This document shows positions 24,602 through 34,594 of a DNA stretch of 64,000 nucleotides, one piece after another (within the stretch, counting starts at the first letter, position 1; every line of letters starts with the position of its first letter). The DNA is from an uncultured Bacteroidales bacterium (GTDB lineage: Bacteria; Bacteroidota; Bacteroidia; Bacteroidales; Paludibacteraceae): assembly GCA_900316845.1 (NCBI GenBank), contig ONEG01000004.1, positions 153,790-217,789 of the forward strand, read 5' to 3'. A program made the position numbers and the translations under genes. The notes under the pieces are model-generated. The model was not told the origin of the DNA. It saw only the letters and a program-made list of their open reading frames with translations, and searched no databases.

Positions 24602-26476
24602 ATGAAACGTAAATTCTTATATATCCTTGCGGCAGTGACGATGGTGGCTTGCGCGCCGAAGCCGGAGAGTGAGCGCTTGATCTGTGCGGAAGCAGAGATG
24701 AGTGCTTTCCCGTATAGCGAGAATGGTCTGAAAGTGAGCAAGCACCAGACGGTGACGCCGGTAGAAGGCGTAGCGGGTCTGGAGGTTGTGGAGACCTATT
24801 TCGTGAACGAAGGCAAGCCTGTGACGGTCAAGGCGTATGAGCTTTGCCGGACAGAGATAGAGGCGCAGGACAGTATCGTCTGGTCGCTACAGCCGAGTAG
24901 CACGAGTGCCCGGATGGACTGGGTGCTGCCGGTACAAGAGGGCTTTGTGAAAGAGAACTACCTGGGCATGAACAACTCCGACTACGGAGGAGGAATCCCG
25001 GTGGTGGACCTGTGGCAGAAAGACGGTGGCATCGCGATTGGTCTGTTTGAGCCGGTGCTGCGGATGATCTCCATGCCGGTTGAATGGAAGCGATACGACA
25101 ACAAAGTGACGATGGCGCTGCGTTATGATCTGCCGGAACCGGTAGAGTTGGAGACGGGCGATACACTCCGTTGTTTCAAGGCGTTCCGCCTGCGCCATGA
25201 GGGCGATTATTTCAATGCGCTCCGTATCTTCTCTGATTACATGCAGGCGAACGAAGGCATTGAGATGAAGCCGTCGGAGCCGGAGGCTTTCGAGCCTGTC
25301 TGGTGCGCATGGGGCTACGGCCGTCCGTTCAAGATGGATATGGTTTTAGGAACGCTGGACAAGGTCGCTGAACTCGGATTCACATGGGTGGATATAGACG
25401 ACGGCTACCAGATAGCTGAGGGCGATTGGAATACGAACGAGTATTTCCCCGGCGGCGATGCAGACATGCGTCACATCACCGACGAGGTACATAAACGCGG
25501 TTTGAAGGCTAAGTTATGGTGGGCTCCGTTGGCGGCTGATCCGGATACGAAACTTGTGAAAGAGCACCCGGAGATGTTGCTGAAGACCGAAGAGTGGGCA
25601 CACGAGTATATTACGTGGTGGGACAGCTGGTATCTCTCGCCGGTGAATCCTGCGGTCGATGCGTACACGACGGATCTGTTGGATATGTTCCTGCGCAGGT
25701 GGAATTTCGACGGTCTGAAGATCGACGGTCAGCACCTGAACTGCTGTCTGCCGGATTATAACGAGGCTTCGGGTCTGGAGAGCGCTTATGACGCCCCGGA
25801 GCAGATGCCTTCGTATTTCGGTAAGATCTACGATCAAGCCCGTGCGATGAAGCCGAATGCCGTTATTCAGGTTTGTCCGTGCGGTTGTGCGGTGAACTAT
25901 TTCCTGATTCCGGAGATCAACCAGGCAGTAGCATCCGACCCGATGAGTTCGCGTCAGGTACGAATGAAACGTAAGGCGTACGCGGCGATGGCTCCGCAAC
26001 TCGCTTACTATGGCGACCATGTGGAGCTGACGGACGGCGGTAAGGATTTCGCTTCGCAGATAGGTACGGGTTCGGTTATCGGAACGAAGTTCACGTGGCC
26101 GAAAGATAATCCCGATTGGACGGAAGGCCCGTTCCTGCTGACGGAGGAGAAAGAGGCGCTGGTTCGCAAATGGATGAAGATCTACAAGGAGAACAACCTC
26201 GCCCGCGGTGAGTATTTGAACCTCTATACCTGGGGATTTGATTATCCGGAGGCGCATGTGATCCGCCAGAACGGAGCGATGTATTACGCTTTCTATATCG
26301 ACGATGATCCGGCTTTTGACGGTACGTTGGAGCTGAAGGGCCTGGATCCCGCGAAGAGTTATACGGCAATCGAATATACAGCGGACGAACCGCGCGAGTT
26401 TGAGGTGAATGGGTCGGAGCCGAAGATAAATGCTCATTTCGAGAGAAGCTACTTATTGAAAGTGATAGAAAAATAA
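24602..26476 (+). CDS. GH36-like alpha-galactosidase-type lipoprotein
   Basis: A 624-residue lipoprotein (Cys17 in VACAPK). Residues 20-215 form a beta-supersandwich; 220-560 a (beta/alpha)8 barrel of clan GH-D: WCAWGYGRPF, WVDIDDGYQIAEGDWN, WWAPLAADP, FDGLKIDGQHLN with the probable nucleophile Asp near 376, and SDPMSSRQVRMKR with the likely acid/base Asp. C-terminal beta domain to 624. Alpha-galactosidase or alpha-N-acetylgalactosaminidase activity fits the amino-sugar genes nearby, but sub-specificity is inferred. Confidence 0.75.
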   Translation: MKRKFLYILAAVTMVACAPKPESERLICAEAEMSAFPYSENGLKVSKHQTVTPVEGVAGLEVVETYFVNEGKPVTVKAYELCRTEIEAQDSIVWSLQPSSTSARMDWVLPVQEGFVKENYLGMNNSDYGGGIPVVDLWQKDGGIAIGLFEPVLRMISMPVEWKRYDNKVTMALRYDLPEPVELETGDTLRCFKAFRLRHEGDYFNALRIFSDYMQANEGIEMKPSEPEAFEPVWCAWGYGRPFKMDMVLGTLDKVAELGFTWVDIDDGYQIAEGDWNTNEYFPGGDADMRHITDEVHKRGLKAKLWWAPLAADPDTKLVKEHPEMLLKTEEWAHEYITWWDSWYLSPVNPAVDAYTTDLLDMFLRRWNFDGLKIDGQHLNCCLPDYNEASGLESAYDAPEQMPSYFGKIYDQARAMKPNAVIQVCPCGCAVNYFLIPEINQAVASDPMSSRQVRMKRKAYAAMAPQLAYYGDHVELTDGGKDFASQIGTGSVIGTKFTWPKDNPDWTEGPFLLTEEKEALVRKWMKIYKENNLARGEYLNLYTWGFDYPEAHVIRQNGAMYYAFYIDDDPAFDGTLELKGLDPAKSYTAIEYTADEPREFEVNGSEPKINAHFERSYLLKVIEK

Positions 26477-26503
26477 CAAACAATTAACTAAATAACTAAT
26501 CCT

Positions 26504-29491
26504 ATGAAACGATTTCAGACAATCTTTCTCAGCCTGATCGTGGCGATGTCGGCTTTCGCGGATATCCACGTAAAAGGTAAGGTTATTGACGCCGACAATT
26601 CGGAACCGATGATCGGTGTGAGTATTCTGGTAAAAGGATCAACGATCGGTACGGTAACCGATTTGGACGGTAGTTTCGAGATGTCCGTCCCGGACAAGGC
26701 AACGCTGCAGCTGTCTTACATGGGTTACAAGACCATTGAGATCCGTGCGGTGGACAACATGAATATTATCATGGAGTCCGATGCGCTTCAGTTGCAGGAA
26801 GTGGTATCGCTGGGTTATTCAGCCGTGAAGAAAGCCGAGTTGAGTTCGGCGGTCGTTTCCGTATCTGCAGATGCTTTAACCGATGTGACCACCAGTGACG
26901 TCGGAACGATGCTGCAAGGTAAGGTGGCAGGATTGCAAGTCAGCAGCGCAACCGGTCAACCGGGAGCCAATGCGGAGATTCGCATTCGTGGTACAGGTTC
27001 AATCACCGCAGCCAGCGAACCCGTCTATGTCGTCGACGGTGTCATGGGTGGTTCCTTTAACCCCAACGACATAGAGACCATCTCCGTTCTGAAGGATGCC
27101 GGCGCAACGGGTATCTATGGTGCTGCCGCAGCCGGAGGCGTCATCGTAGTGACTACCAAATCCGGTAAACGCAACGAGAAGCCACGTATCAACGTCCGTG
27201 CTACAGCCGGTTCTACGCAGCCGTTGTTCGGCAATTTCCGACTGATGGAATCGGAGGAGTTATATTACTACCACCAGACGATGTATGACAACGATCTGTT
27301 TAAGACACAGCGTCCGATTGAATTGCTGGACAGAAATTTCAACTGGCAGAATGCAATGTTCCACAACGGTGTCACGCAAAACTACTACATCTCTGTAGCA
27401 GGTGGTGGGCAGAAACTCGGATACTATGCATCGTTTGACTACTACAATCAGCAAGGTACGTTCCTCAATACCAAGTTTGAGAAGTTCTCCGGGCGTGTCA
27501 ACCTGAATGCCGAGATTGCCAAGTGGCTGGACATGAAGGTAGCTACTTATTTCGATAAGTCCAACTCAGAGAGTTATGCTTCATGGCGCATGATGGATGA
27601 TGCTTACTATAAGCTGCCGTGGGATAACCCATACGACGCAGATGGCAATCCGGTATATATAGATACCAATAAGAAACGTCCGGACACCGGAGGGGTTTGG
27701 TATTCCCGTAACGGTTGGAACTCGCTCCACAATGCGCTGTACGATTACTCCAAGGGCGGAGGTTTATCCATGGGAATCGATATGCAACTCAATTTCCATA
27801 TCACGGATTGGCTGACGCTTCAATCCAGCAACCGTTTCTCACATAGCAACTCCAAATGGAACCTGTATGAGGATCCTCGTACCTTCCATCCGGAGCATCT
27901 GACCGGTTATTTGGAGAACTCGTTGGATCAATCGAACTCGTTCGGAACGACCAATATTTTGAAGGCTCAGCACCAATGGGGAGCTCACTCTGTAAATGGT
28001 ATGGTCGGCTTTGAATACGGCGTTTGGAAAAGCGAATACACCGTTGCAGGCGGTACAGGAATGCCGGCTGGTGTAGATGCCCTAAACGCAGCGGCGGTGC
28101 CTTATGAGACTTCCGGCTATTATGTTCCGGGAGCCAGCTGGGCTACTTTCATCCAGGCCGGTTATGACTACGGCAAACGCTACTTCATCAACGCTACCTT
28201 CCGTGCAGAGGCAAGTTCGATCTTCGCGCCGGGTAAGCGTGTCGGGTATTTCCCGTCTGTAGCGGCAAGCTGGTTGATCTCCAATGAAGAGTTCATGAAG
28301 GGACAGGATGTAGTCAGCTTCTTGAAACTCCGTGCCAGCTACGGCATCACGGGTAACAACAATATTCCGGCATACCAGTATCTGGCAACGTACGCCCTCA
28401 ATGCAGCCTATAACAATGTCACTTCAGCGATCCCCTCGCGTCTGAGTAACCCGACACTTTGCTGGGAGACCGCAAACATGGCGGCAGTAGGTGTCGATCT
28501 GACCTTCATTAACCGCTTTGACATGTCGATCGATTTATATAACACCGATAACACGGGGCTGCTCTTGGACGTGCCGGTAGCTCCTTCTACCGGATTCCAA
28601 TACGTAACCAGAAATGCAGGTACCGTACGTAATCAAGGTATAGAGTTCCGTTTTGATGCACAAGTACTCAAGATCAAGGACGTTCGTTGGGATATAGGTT
28701 TCAATATAGGCTTCAATAAGAACCGCGTAATCTCGTTGCCGAACCATACACCTTTCTCGCAAGGCTACAACTCTACTCGAATGGTTATGGAAGGTTATGA
28801 TATCTACACCTGGTACATGAGAGAGTGGGCAGGAGTCGATCCTGATAACGGAGACCCGCTGTGGTATGTAGTGGACGGTAATGGCGATTATGTTCGGGAT
28901 GCAGCCGGCAACAAGACCACGACCAATGACTACAACGCTACGAATCCTCATGCGGTGGGCAAGGCCACTCCGTTGTTCCAAGGCGGTTTGAATACCCAGC
29001 TTAGCTGGAAGGGGCTCTCCTTGAGTATCAATACGTGCTTCACCTATGGGAATAAGATATATAATGCTACCCGCGAATCTCTGGATTCCGATGGCGCATA
29101 CCCGGACTTCAACCAATATTCGATGGAGAATAACAAGTTCGGATGGCAGCGTTGGGAGGCTCCCGGCGACGTGGCTACTCACCCGAAAGCCGTGCTTTAT
29201 GGAAATAACCTCTCTAACAAAGTATCTTCACGTTATCTGGAGGATGGCAGTTTCTTCCGTCTGAAAAACATTACTCTCGGCTACGACTTCTGCGCTACGC
29301 TCATTCCGAAGAAATACATGCGCAAACTCCGCGTTTATATCTCGGCGGATAATATCGCAACAGCTACAAAGTTCTCCGGTATGGATCCCGAGGTAAGTAT
29401 CTCGACGAGCGGAGGCAATACGGCAGGTATGTATGTTGACCAATACCCGGTTGCACGCAACATCGTAGGAGGTATAGAGATCGAGTTCTAA
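26504..29491 (+). CDS. susC: SusC/RagA TonB-dependent outer-membrane transporter
   Basis: A 995-residue importer of the SusC type. Signal peptide 1-19; carboxypeptidase-regulatory-like domain 22-92 (VKGKVIDADNSEPMIGVSI); TonB plug about 100-225 (LQGKVAGLQVSSATGQPGANAEIRIRG is split over the conserved region, VYVVDGV, VLKDAGATGIYG); beta-barrel to the end (IVGGIEIEF). It imports oligosaccharides captured by its SusD partner, using TonB energy. No sigma/anti-sigma pair is adjacent. Confidence 0.95.
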   Translation: MKRFQTIFLSLIVAMSAFADIHVKGKVIDADNSEPMIGVSILVKGSTIGTVTDLDGSFEMSVPDKATLQLSYMGYKTIEIRAVDNMNIIMESDALQLQEVVSLGYSAVKKAELSSAVVSVSADALTDVTTSDVGTMLQGKVAGLQVSSATGQPGANAEIRIRGTGSITAASEPVYVVDGVMGGSFNPNDIETISVLKDAGATGIYGAAAAGGVIVVTTKSGKRNEKPRINVRATAGSTQPLFGNFRLMESEELYYYHQTMYDNDLFKTQRPIELLDRNFNWQNAMFHNGVTQNYYISVAGGGQKLGYYASFDYYNQQGTFLNTKFEKFSGRVNLNAEIAKWLDMKVATYFDKSNSESYASWRMMDDAYYKLPWDNPYDADGNPVYIDTNKKRPDTGGVWYSRNGWNSLHNALYDYSKGGGLSMGIDMQLNFHITDWLTLQSSNRFSHSNSKWNLYEDPRTFHPEHLTGYLENSLDQSNSFGTTNILKAQHQWGAHSVNGMVGFEYGVWKSEYTVAGGTGMPAGVDALNAAAVPYETSGYYVPGASWATFIQAGYDYGKRYFINATFRAEASSIFAPGKRVGYFPSVAASWLISNEEFMKGQDVVSFLKLRASYGITGNNNIPAYQYLATYALNAAYNNVTSAIPSRLSNPTLCWETANMAAVGVDLTFINRFDMSIDLYNTDNTGLLLDVPVAPSTGFQYVTRNAGTVRNQGIEFRFDAQVLKIKDVRWDIGFNIGFNKNRVISLPNHTPFSQGYNSTRMVMEGYDIYTWYMREWAGVDPDNGDPLWYVVDGNGDYVRDAAGNKTTTNDYNATNPHAVGKATPLFQGGLNTQLSWKGLSLSINTCFTYGNKIYNATRESLDSDGAYPDFNQYSMENNKFGWQRWEAPGDVATHPKAVLYGNNLSNKVSSRYLEDGSFFRLKNITLGYDFCATLIPKKYMRKLRVYISADNIATATKFSGMDPEVSISTSGGNTAGMYVDQYPVARNIVGGIEIEF

Positions 29492-29496
29492 GGAAT

Positions 29497-29536
29497 TAAT
29501 GAGTAAAAGAGTTAATGAATTAAAGAGTAAAAGAAT
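29497..29536. repeat. 8-bp tandem array, five units
   Basis: taatgagt, aaaagagt, taatgaat, taaagagt, aaaagaat fill the susC-susD spacer and end exactly before the susD ATG. Confidence 0.85.
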
Positions 29537-31228
29537 ATGAAAACGAAAGCTATATATCTAACCGTTGCACTCGGAATGATGCTCGGTTTCAGTAGTTGCG
29601 ATCTCAACTACTTCCCAAGCGATGAGCTAAATAGCAACGCGTTACTTTCATCAGACGATGGTCCGGTGAGCGTCATTAATGGTTGCTATGCCATGATGAA
29701 AGAGGAATACGCCTATGTAGATCCTTATGAATCAGGCAATACGTATGTCCGCCATTATTTCCAGATGGCAGAGTTCCCCGCAGACAATACTTGTTTGTCA
29801 GGAGAAACCTCTGATCATTTGTTCCAGGCCGCATGCTACAAGAATTTTGATAATATGAAGAATACCAGCCATTTATGGTGGATTTCATACAAGATCATTT
29901 TCTCGGCAAATACGGTCATCGAAGGTGTCAAAGAAGGCGAATCCGCATCGAATGATCAGATTTTGGGCGAAGCATATTTCCTTCGCGCCATGATGCATTT
30001 TAATCTGGTTAATCTCTTCGGTAAACCGTATGTCATCAATAATGGAAATAATCCGGGTGTTCCTCTTCGCGTCAGCACGAATACGGAAGAAACCACCCGT
30101 GCTACCGTAGCAGAGGTATATAATCAAGTTGTTGCAGACCTCCAGAAGGGAGCAGAGTTAATGACATCAAGAGAAGGAAAATTCAACCCCGGTTATGCAA
30201 GCAAGGACGCTGCCCTCGGTCTGCTCTCGCGTGTATATCTCTACATGGGTGAGAATCAGAAAGTGCTGGATGTAATCGCTACAATGAGCGAGCCGACATC
30301 CAATCTGGATGGAGACTATGAACACTACTTCGCTAACGCTTTAACAAGCAAAGAAACCTTGTTCGCTTGCGTACACACCGCTATTGAGAGCCGCGGTTCA
30401 GGTAGTATCGGCTCTATGTATAACGGCGACGGTGGAGGATGGGGCGAAGTATATCCAAGTGCTCCGTTGATGAACCTCTACGAGCGTTATCCGCAAGATA
30501 TACGTATGAAGTATATCGTTCCGGTGGTAGAGACCGACACTCTCCATTATGCCAAATGGATCGGAAAACCGTCCGTATTCTTCCCTTATAAAGCGGAAAA
30601 CAAAGCGTTCCGTAGTAACAAATGGGAAACACTTAAAGAGGATGCCGGAGGAAAGTATTGCGAAATCGGAGGCACACGCTATAACATTAAGGAAAAAACC
30701 GTCAATGGCGAATATACCGAGTACTACGTTACCTATGACGGAGAGGATTGCGCAGCTCGTCTGTTCAACTATTTCCCATCAAGACGAGAGGATAATCCTA
30801 TTATGTATATCACCAAGTTCTCCTACCAGGATGGCGATCCGCAACTCTCATCACCGGTATTCTTGCGTTGGGCAGAGATTGTACTGAACCGTGCAGAGGC
30901 CAATGCAAAGTTGGGTAACACAGCAGCAGCTTTGGCAGATGTTGACGCAATCCGTACGCGTGCCGGTATTCCGGCGGCAGGTATGTTCTCCGGAAATATG
31001 CATGGTTATACAGACGTGCTTGATATCGTTTTGGACGAACGCCGCATGGAGCTGGCTTGGGAAGGTCATCGTATGTTTGACGTATATCGTAACCGTCGTA
31101 CTATGGACCGCCGCTTCCCTGGTATCCATCCGTGGGAAGAGATCGAATATACAGCGGACAAGATTCAGTACCCGATTCCGTACGTAGAGACGTCCGTTAG
31201 TCATATAGAGCAAAATCCCGGTTATTAA
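29537..31228 (+). CDS. susD: SusD/RagB glycan-binding lipoprotein
   Basis: A 563-residue surface lipoprotein (lipobox FSSCDL). Tetratricopeptide-like core with GEAYFLRAMMHFNLVNLFGKPYV, AALGLLSRVYLYMG, FLRWAEIVLNRAEANAKLGNTAAALADVDAIRTRAG, DERRMELAWEGHRMFDVYR and the usual Pro-rich end with QNPGY. It forms the lid of the SusC channel and determines which glycan is caught. Confidence 0.95.
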   Translation: MKTKAIYLTVALGMMLGFSSCDLNYFPSDELNSNALLSSDDGPVSVINGCYAMMKEEYAYVDPYESGNTYVRHYFQMAEFPADNTCLSGETSDHLFQAACYKNFDNMKNTSHLWWISYKIIFSANTVIEGVKEGESASNDQILGEAYFLRAMMHFNLVNLFGKPYVINNGNNPGVPLRVSTNTEETTRATVAEVYNQVVADLQKGAELMTSREGKFNPGYASKDAALGLLSRVYLYMGENQKVLDVIATMSEPTSNLDGDYEHYFANALTSKETLFACVHTAIESRGSGSIGSMYNGDGGGWGEVYPSAPLMNLYERYPQDIRMKYIVPVVETDTLHYAKWIGKPSVFFPYKAENKAFRSNKWETLKEDAGGKYCEIGGTRYNIKEKTVNGEYTEYYVTYDGEDCAARLFNYFPSRREDNPIMYITKFSYQDGDPQLSSPVFLRWAEIVLNRAEANAKLGNTAAALADVDAIRTRAGIPAAGMFSGNMHGYTDVLDIVLDERRMELAWEGHRMFDVYRNRRTMDRRFPGIHPWEEIEYTADKIQYPIPYVETSVSHIEQNPGY

Positions 31229-31280
31229 CCGTGATTAATAAATCAAACGTTTATTTATTAATTTTTAAATTTCTAACAAC

Positions 31281-32225
31281 ATGAAAAAAATTCTTTTTGC
31301 AAGCGTGATTGCTTTCATGGCAATCTTTGCAACGTCCTGCAAGGACAAGAATGCAGGTGATGCTCCAAAGGCTCGTTTCACCTATGCTGTAGAGGGCTTA
31401 ACTGTAACTTTCACCAACCAATCAGTGGATGCAGAGGCTTATGCATGGGACTTTGGTGATGGCAGCGCTGTCTCAGCCGAGGAGAACCCTGTACACGAGT
31501 ATGCTGCAGAGGGTTCTTACAAAGTAACCCTGACCGCAAAGAACAAAGCCGGAGAGAAAGCTATTTCTCAAACTGTAGTAGTAGAGAAACCGCTCTTCAA
31601 TCTTAAGATTGATGGTGACTTCGCAGATTGGAACAATCTTCCTGCTGAATTATTAGCAGAGGCATCCGTTGATGATTGGGCTTATTTAGAGAATCTTTAC
31701 AAGATTCGTTTCATCTCCGATCCTAAGAAAGTGTACTTCTACATGGAGTTTAACGGTGAGGCTGAGGAAGGTGTTGATATTGTAGGCCAGATTGACATGA
31801 TGATTGATATTGACGGCGACGCAGCAGTAGGTATGGACACTTGGCTTTGGAGCCCGTCAGGCGTTGATCTTCTGATTGAGGGTAACCCGTATCCGGTTGA
31901 TGATCCGGAATGGCCGAGTGCAGGTTATCAGGATGCAGGCGTATTCCAATGGATAGGTAGCACTCCTGATGAATGGTTGTTTGATCCTCTGGATATCTCC
32001 GGTGCCATCGAAGCTTCCGGAGTTGTTGAGGTTAAAGCAGGTGTTAAGGCATTCGAAGGTTCTATCCTTCGTTCCGCTATTCCTGGTCTGAAAGCGTTCA
32101 ATGTGGGAGTGTTCACTTCTGCTGCTGATTGGAGTGGCGAGACGGGTAGTCTGCCTCAGATTAACATCAGCCCGGACGATGGCTCTAATAATCCGCAACC
32201 GATGTTGCAAGTTAAACTGAACTAA
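31281..32225 (+). CDS. PKD-domain lipoprotein with CBM9-like C-terminus
   Basis: A 314-residue lipoprotein (lipobox FATSCKD). PKD domain about 28-105 (AYAWDFGDGSAVSAEENPVHEYAAEGSYKVTLTA region). The rest (108-300) starts LKIDGDFADWNNLPAELLA, the entry strand of DOMON/CBM9-like domains. The gene position after susD is where SusE/SusF-like surface glycan-binding proteins usually sit, so that role is likely. A strong double hairpin follows. Confidence 0.75.
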   Translation: MKKILFASVIAFMAIFATSCKDKNAGDAPKARFTYAVEGLTVTFTNQSVDAEAYAWDFGDGSAVSAEENPVHEYAAEGSYKVTLTAKNKAGEKAISQTVVVEKPLFNLKIDGDFADWNNLPAELLAEASVDDWAYLENLYKIRFISDPKKVYFYMEFNGEAEEGVDIVGQIDMMIDIDGDAAVGMDTWLWSPSGVDLLIEGNPYPVDDPEWPSAGYQDAGVFQWIGSTPDEWLFDPLDISGAIEASGVVEVKAGVKAFEGSILRSAIPGLKAFNVGVFTSAADWSGETGSLPQINISPDDGSNNPQPMLQVKLN

Positions 32226-32247
32226 TCATCTTATTTGTCGTAGGCGA

Positions 32248-32281
32248 CTGCCCTTCGGGGCAGCCGCTTGCGGCTGTTTTT
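32248..32281 (+). terminator. double hairpin with T run
   Basis: CTGCCC-TTCG-GGGCAG followed by CAGCCG-CTTG-CGGCTG and five T. It would separate the susCD block from the next gene 16 bases later, perhaps as an attenuator. Confidence 0.8.
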
Positions 32282-32296
32282 AAATAATGCCTTCTT

Positions 32297-33712
32297 ATGA
32301 AGAATACGTTCTGCTATATTGTTTTGTTAGCCGCGGTTCTTTTTACTGCGTGTGAGTCACCTGAACCACAACCACAACCTCAGCCTCAACCTCAACCTCA
32401 ACCGATTGGCGATGATATGCTCCATCGCTCATTATCTGTTTCTGATGAGTTGTTCAACAATCCCGAACGTGGGTTCCATAAAGCATTTGAATGCCATAGT
32501 AATAGTATTACGCCTTTGACGGAAGGAACAGTGAAGGCATTTTATAATGCCGGATATACACTCATCCATATTGACTTCTACATGGAAGATTATCGAGATA
32601 AACTCATCGACGAGTCTTATTTGGACGCAGTCCGCAAAAGCATGCAAGCGTTACGTAATGGCGGCTGTAAATGTGTGCTTCGTTTTGCCTATACTAATAA
32701 CGAGAATCAGAGCCCGCGAGAGGCGCCTGAGGATTTCGTTCTCCAACATATTGCACAAATCAAACCCATCCTGCAAGAATATGCCGATGTCATCTTTGTG
32801 ATGGAAGCCGGCTTTGTCGGTGTTTGGGGAGAATGGTACTATACCAGCGATAAATATACCGGATTCAAGCAGAATCCTATCACTGATGAAGATTATGATA
32901 GCCGTCGCCATGTGCTCAATGCCTTATTGGATGCCCTGCCTCAAGAGCGAATGGTCTGTGTCCGGACGCCGTTGTTCAAACTGAAATGCTTGAGAATTTC
33001 GGCATCTGATACAATCACACGTGCGGAAGCCTACAACGGAACCCCAAAATCCCGCGTGGCAGCCCACGATGATGCTATCATGGCAAATAGCTCTGACTTA
33101 GGTACTTTTAATTCTGTAACACGCCCCTACTGGGAAGCGGATACGAAATACACTATCTATGGTGGCGAATCATGCCCTCCCGGATCGGAAGCATCATGTG
33201 AAAAGACATTGGACCAATTTCTAAAGATGCATATCGGATATATCAATAATGACTATTATCGGCCTACCATCTCGAAATGGTTGTCTGGAGGTTGTCTGGA
33301 TCAGATTAAGCATGAGATAGGTTATCGCTTTGAGGGAAGAGAAGTAGCCACAACGAAGAATCCGAAATCGGGAGAAGAATTGAAAGTCAAATTGTCGCTG
33401 GTTAACGTGGGCTTTTCCTCTCCGAAAAACCCGAGAGATATAGAGATGATTCTTGTCAATACGGCGAATGAGAAAGACCGCTACGTCGTTGTTCCTGATA
33501 ACGATCCACGCTTCTGGTTTACGGACGAGATGCAATTCGTGGAGGCTGATTTCAGTCCGAAGCAGGCAGGTACATATAAACTCTATCTTAACCTGCCAGA
33601 CCCGAAACCCAATCTGCGCAATAACCCGCGTTTCTCCATCCGTCTTGCGAACGAGAACTGTTGGGATGAGACAACCGGATATAACTACCTGACAACCATA
33701 ACTGTAGAATAA
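32297..33712 (+). CDS. DUF4874/DUF4832 lipoprotein (predicted glycoside hydrolase-like)
   Basis: A 471-residue lipoprotein (lipobox FTACES) with a (Pro-Gln)n linker from 23 to 37 coded by a CAACCT repeat. An N-terminal TIM-barrel-like part (NNPERGFHKAFE, YTLIHIDFYMEDYRD, VIFVMEAGFVGVWGEWYYT) fits DUF4874, and residues from about 215 on fit DUF4832. These pairs are thought to be glycoside hydrolases with a GH42/GH53-like barrel; the two Glu in MEAGF and GEWYY are candidate catalytic residues. Substrate unknown. Confidence 0.7.
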   Translation: MKNTFCYIVLLAAVLFTACESPEPQPQPQPQPQPQPIGDDMLHRSLSVSDELFNNPERGFHKAFECHSNSITPLTEGTVKAFYNAGYTLIHIDFYMEDYRDKLIDESYLDAVRKSMQALRNGGCKCVLRFAYTNNENQSPREAPEDFVLQHIAQIKPILQEYADVIFVMEAGFVGVWGEWYYTSDKYTGFKQNPITDEDYDSRRHVLNALLDALPQERMVCVRTPLFKLKCLRISASDTITRAEAYNGTPKSRVAAHDDAIMANSSDLGTFNSVTRPYWEADTKYTIYGGESCPPGSEASCEKTLDQFLKMHIGYINNDYYRPTISKWLSGGCLDQIKHEIGYRFEGREVATTKNPKSGEELKVKLSLVNVGFSSPKNPRDIEMILVNTANEKDRYVVVPDNDPRFWFTDEMQFVEADFSPKQAGTYKLYLNLPDPKPNLRNNPRFSIRLANENCWDETTGYNYLTTITVE

Positions 33713-33713
33713 T

Positions 33714-34586
33714 ATGAAAGATAAACTCTGGCTTCTTTTTATCCTCATTACCGTTGTTACGTGGGGTGTATGGGGTGCTTTCTCCGGGTATCAGATCCAA
33801 AACGGAATCCCGGATACCGTAGTGTATATCCTTTGGGCATTGTCCATGGTGCCGTGCGCCATCGTGGCGCTTTGTATCAACAAGGGCAAGTTCCTGCACG
33901 ACGCCAAATCGGCATTGTTGGGCTGTACGGTCGGTCTGTTAGGCGCCGGCGGACAGTTGGTGCTCTTCAAGGCGCTGACCCTTGGTCCGAGTTATATCAT
34001 CTATCCCTTCATCTCGATGTCGCCGGTGATCGTCATTACGCTGGCTGCTATCTTCCTCAAGGAGAAAGCGACCCGCTGGCAGGTGGCAGGTATCGTGGTT
34101 GCACTGATAGCTATCCTGCTGCTCTCTCTTGAGACAGGGCAGGAGGGAAGCCCCGTTAGCGGATGGTTGTGGATCCTTCTGGCGATTCTTGTGCTCTTTG
34201 CGTGGGGTATCCAGGGCTTCTTCATGAAGTTTGCCAACAACTCCATGGACGCCGAGTCGATCTTCGTCTGGATGGCGATATCGGGCCTGGTTTTGATTCC
34301 CGTAGCATGGTATATGAACGGCGACGCAGCGGCATTCTTCGCTGCGCAAGAGTCAGCTTCCACCAGCCTCGGCTGCTTCGGCATCCAGATACTCAATTCC
34401 ATCGGTGCGCTGACCCTCGTCTATGCGTATCGTTACGGAAAAGCCGTTATCGTCTCTCCGATGGAGGGCCTCTCACCGATGGTGACGGTCCTGCTGTCGC
34501 TAATCATCCTTTCCGTCATCCCGAACCCGCTACAGATAGCCGGCATTTGTTGTGCCGCTTTCGCTATGTACGCGTTGTCGAAATAA
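33714..34586 (+). CDS. EamA/DMT-superfamily transporter
   Basis: A 290-residue inner-membrane protein with ten predicted helices in two EamA repeats (for example VTWGVWGAFSGYQIQNG, GPSYIIYPFISMSPVIVITLAAIFLKEKATRWQ and AIVSPMEGLSPMVTV in the second half). It starts two bases after the previous stop. In a glycan locus it may carry a sugar or sugar derivative across the inner membrane; substrate is inferred only from position. Confidence 0.8.
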   Translation: MKDKLWLLFILITVVTWGVWGAFSGYQIQNGIPDTVVYILWALSMVPCAIVALCINKGKFLHDAKSALLGCTVGLLGAGGQLVLFKALTLGPSYIIYPFISMSPVIVITLAAIFLKEKATRWQVAGIVVALIAILLLSLETGQEGSPVSGWLWILLAILVLFAWGIQGFFMKFANNSMDAESIFVWMAISGLVLIPVAWYMNGDAAAFFAAQESASTSLGCFGIQILNSIGALTLVYAYRYGKAVIVSPMEGLSPMVTVLLSLIILSVIPNPLQIAGICCAAFAMYALSK

Positions 34587-34594
34587 ATATTGCT

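Noticed and set aside
32360-32403. CAACCT repeat as member of the 8- or 11-bp arrays
   Set aside because: Period 6, encodes a Pro-Gln lipoprotein linker, a common tether with its own explanation.
34163-34594. Longer N-terminus for the secreted protein at 34595
   Set aside because: This part overlaps the EamA transporter in another frame; the ATG at 34595 starts a good signal peptide.
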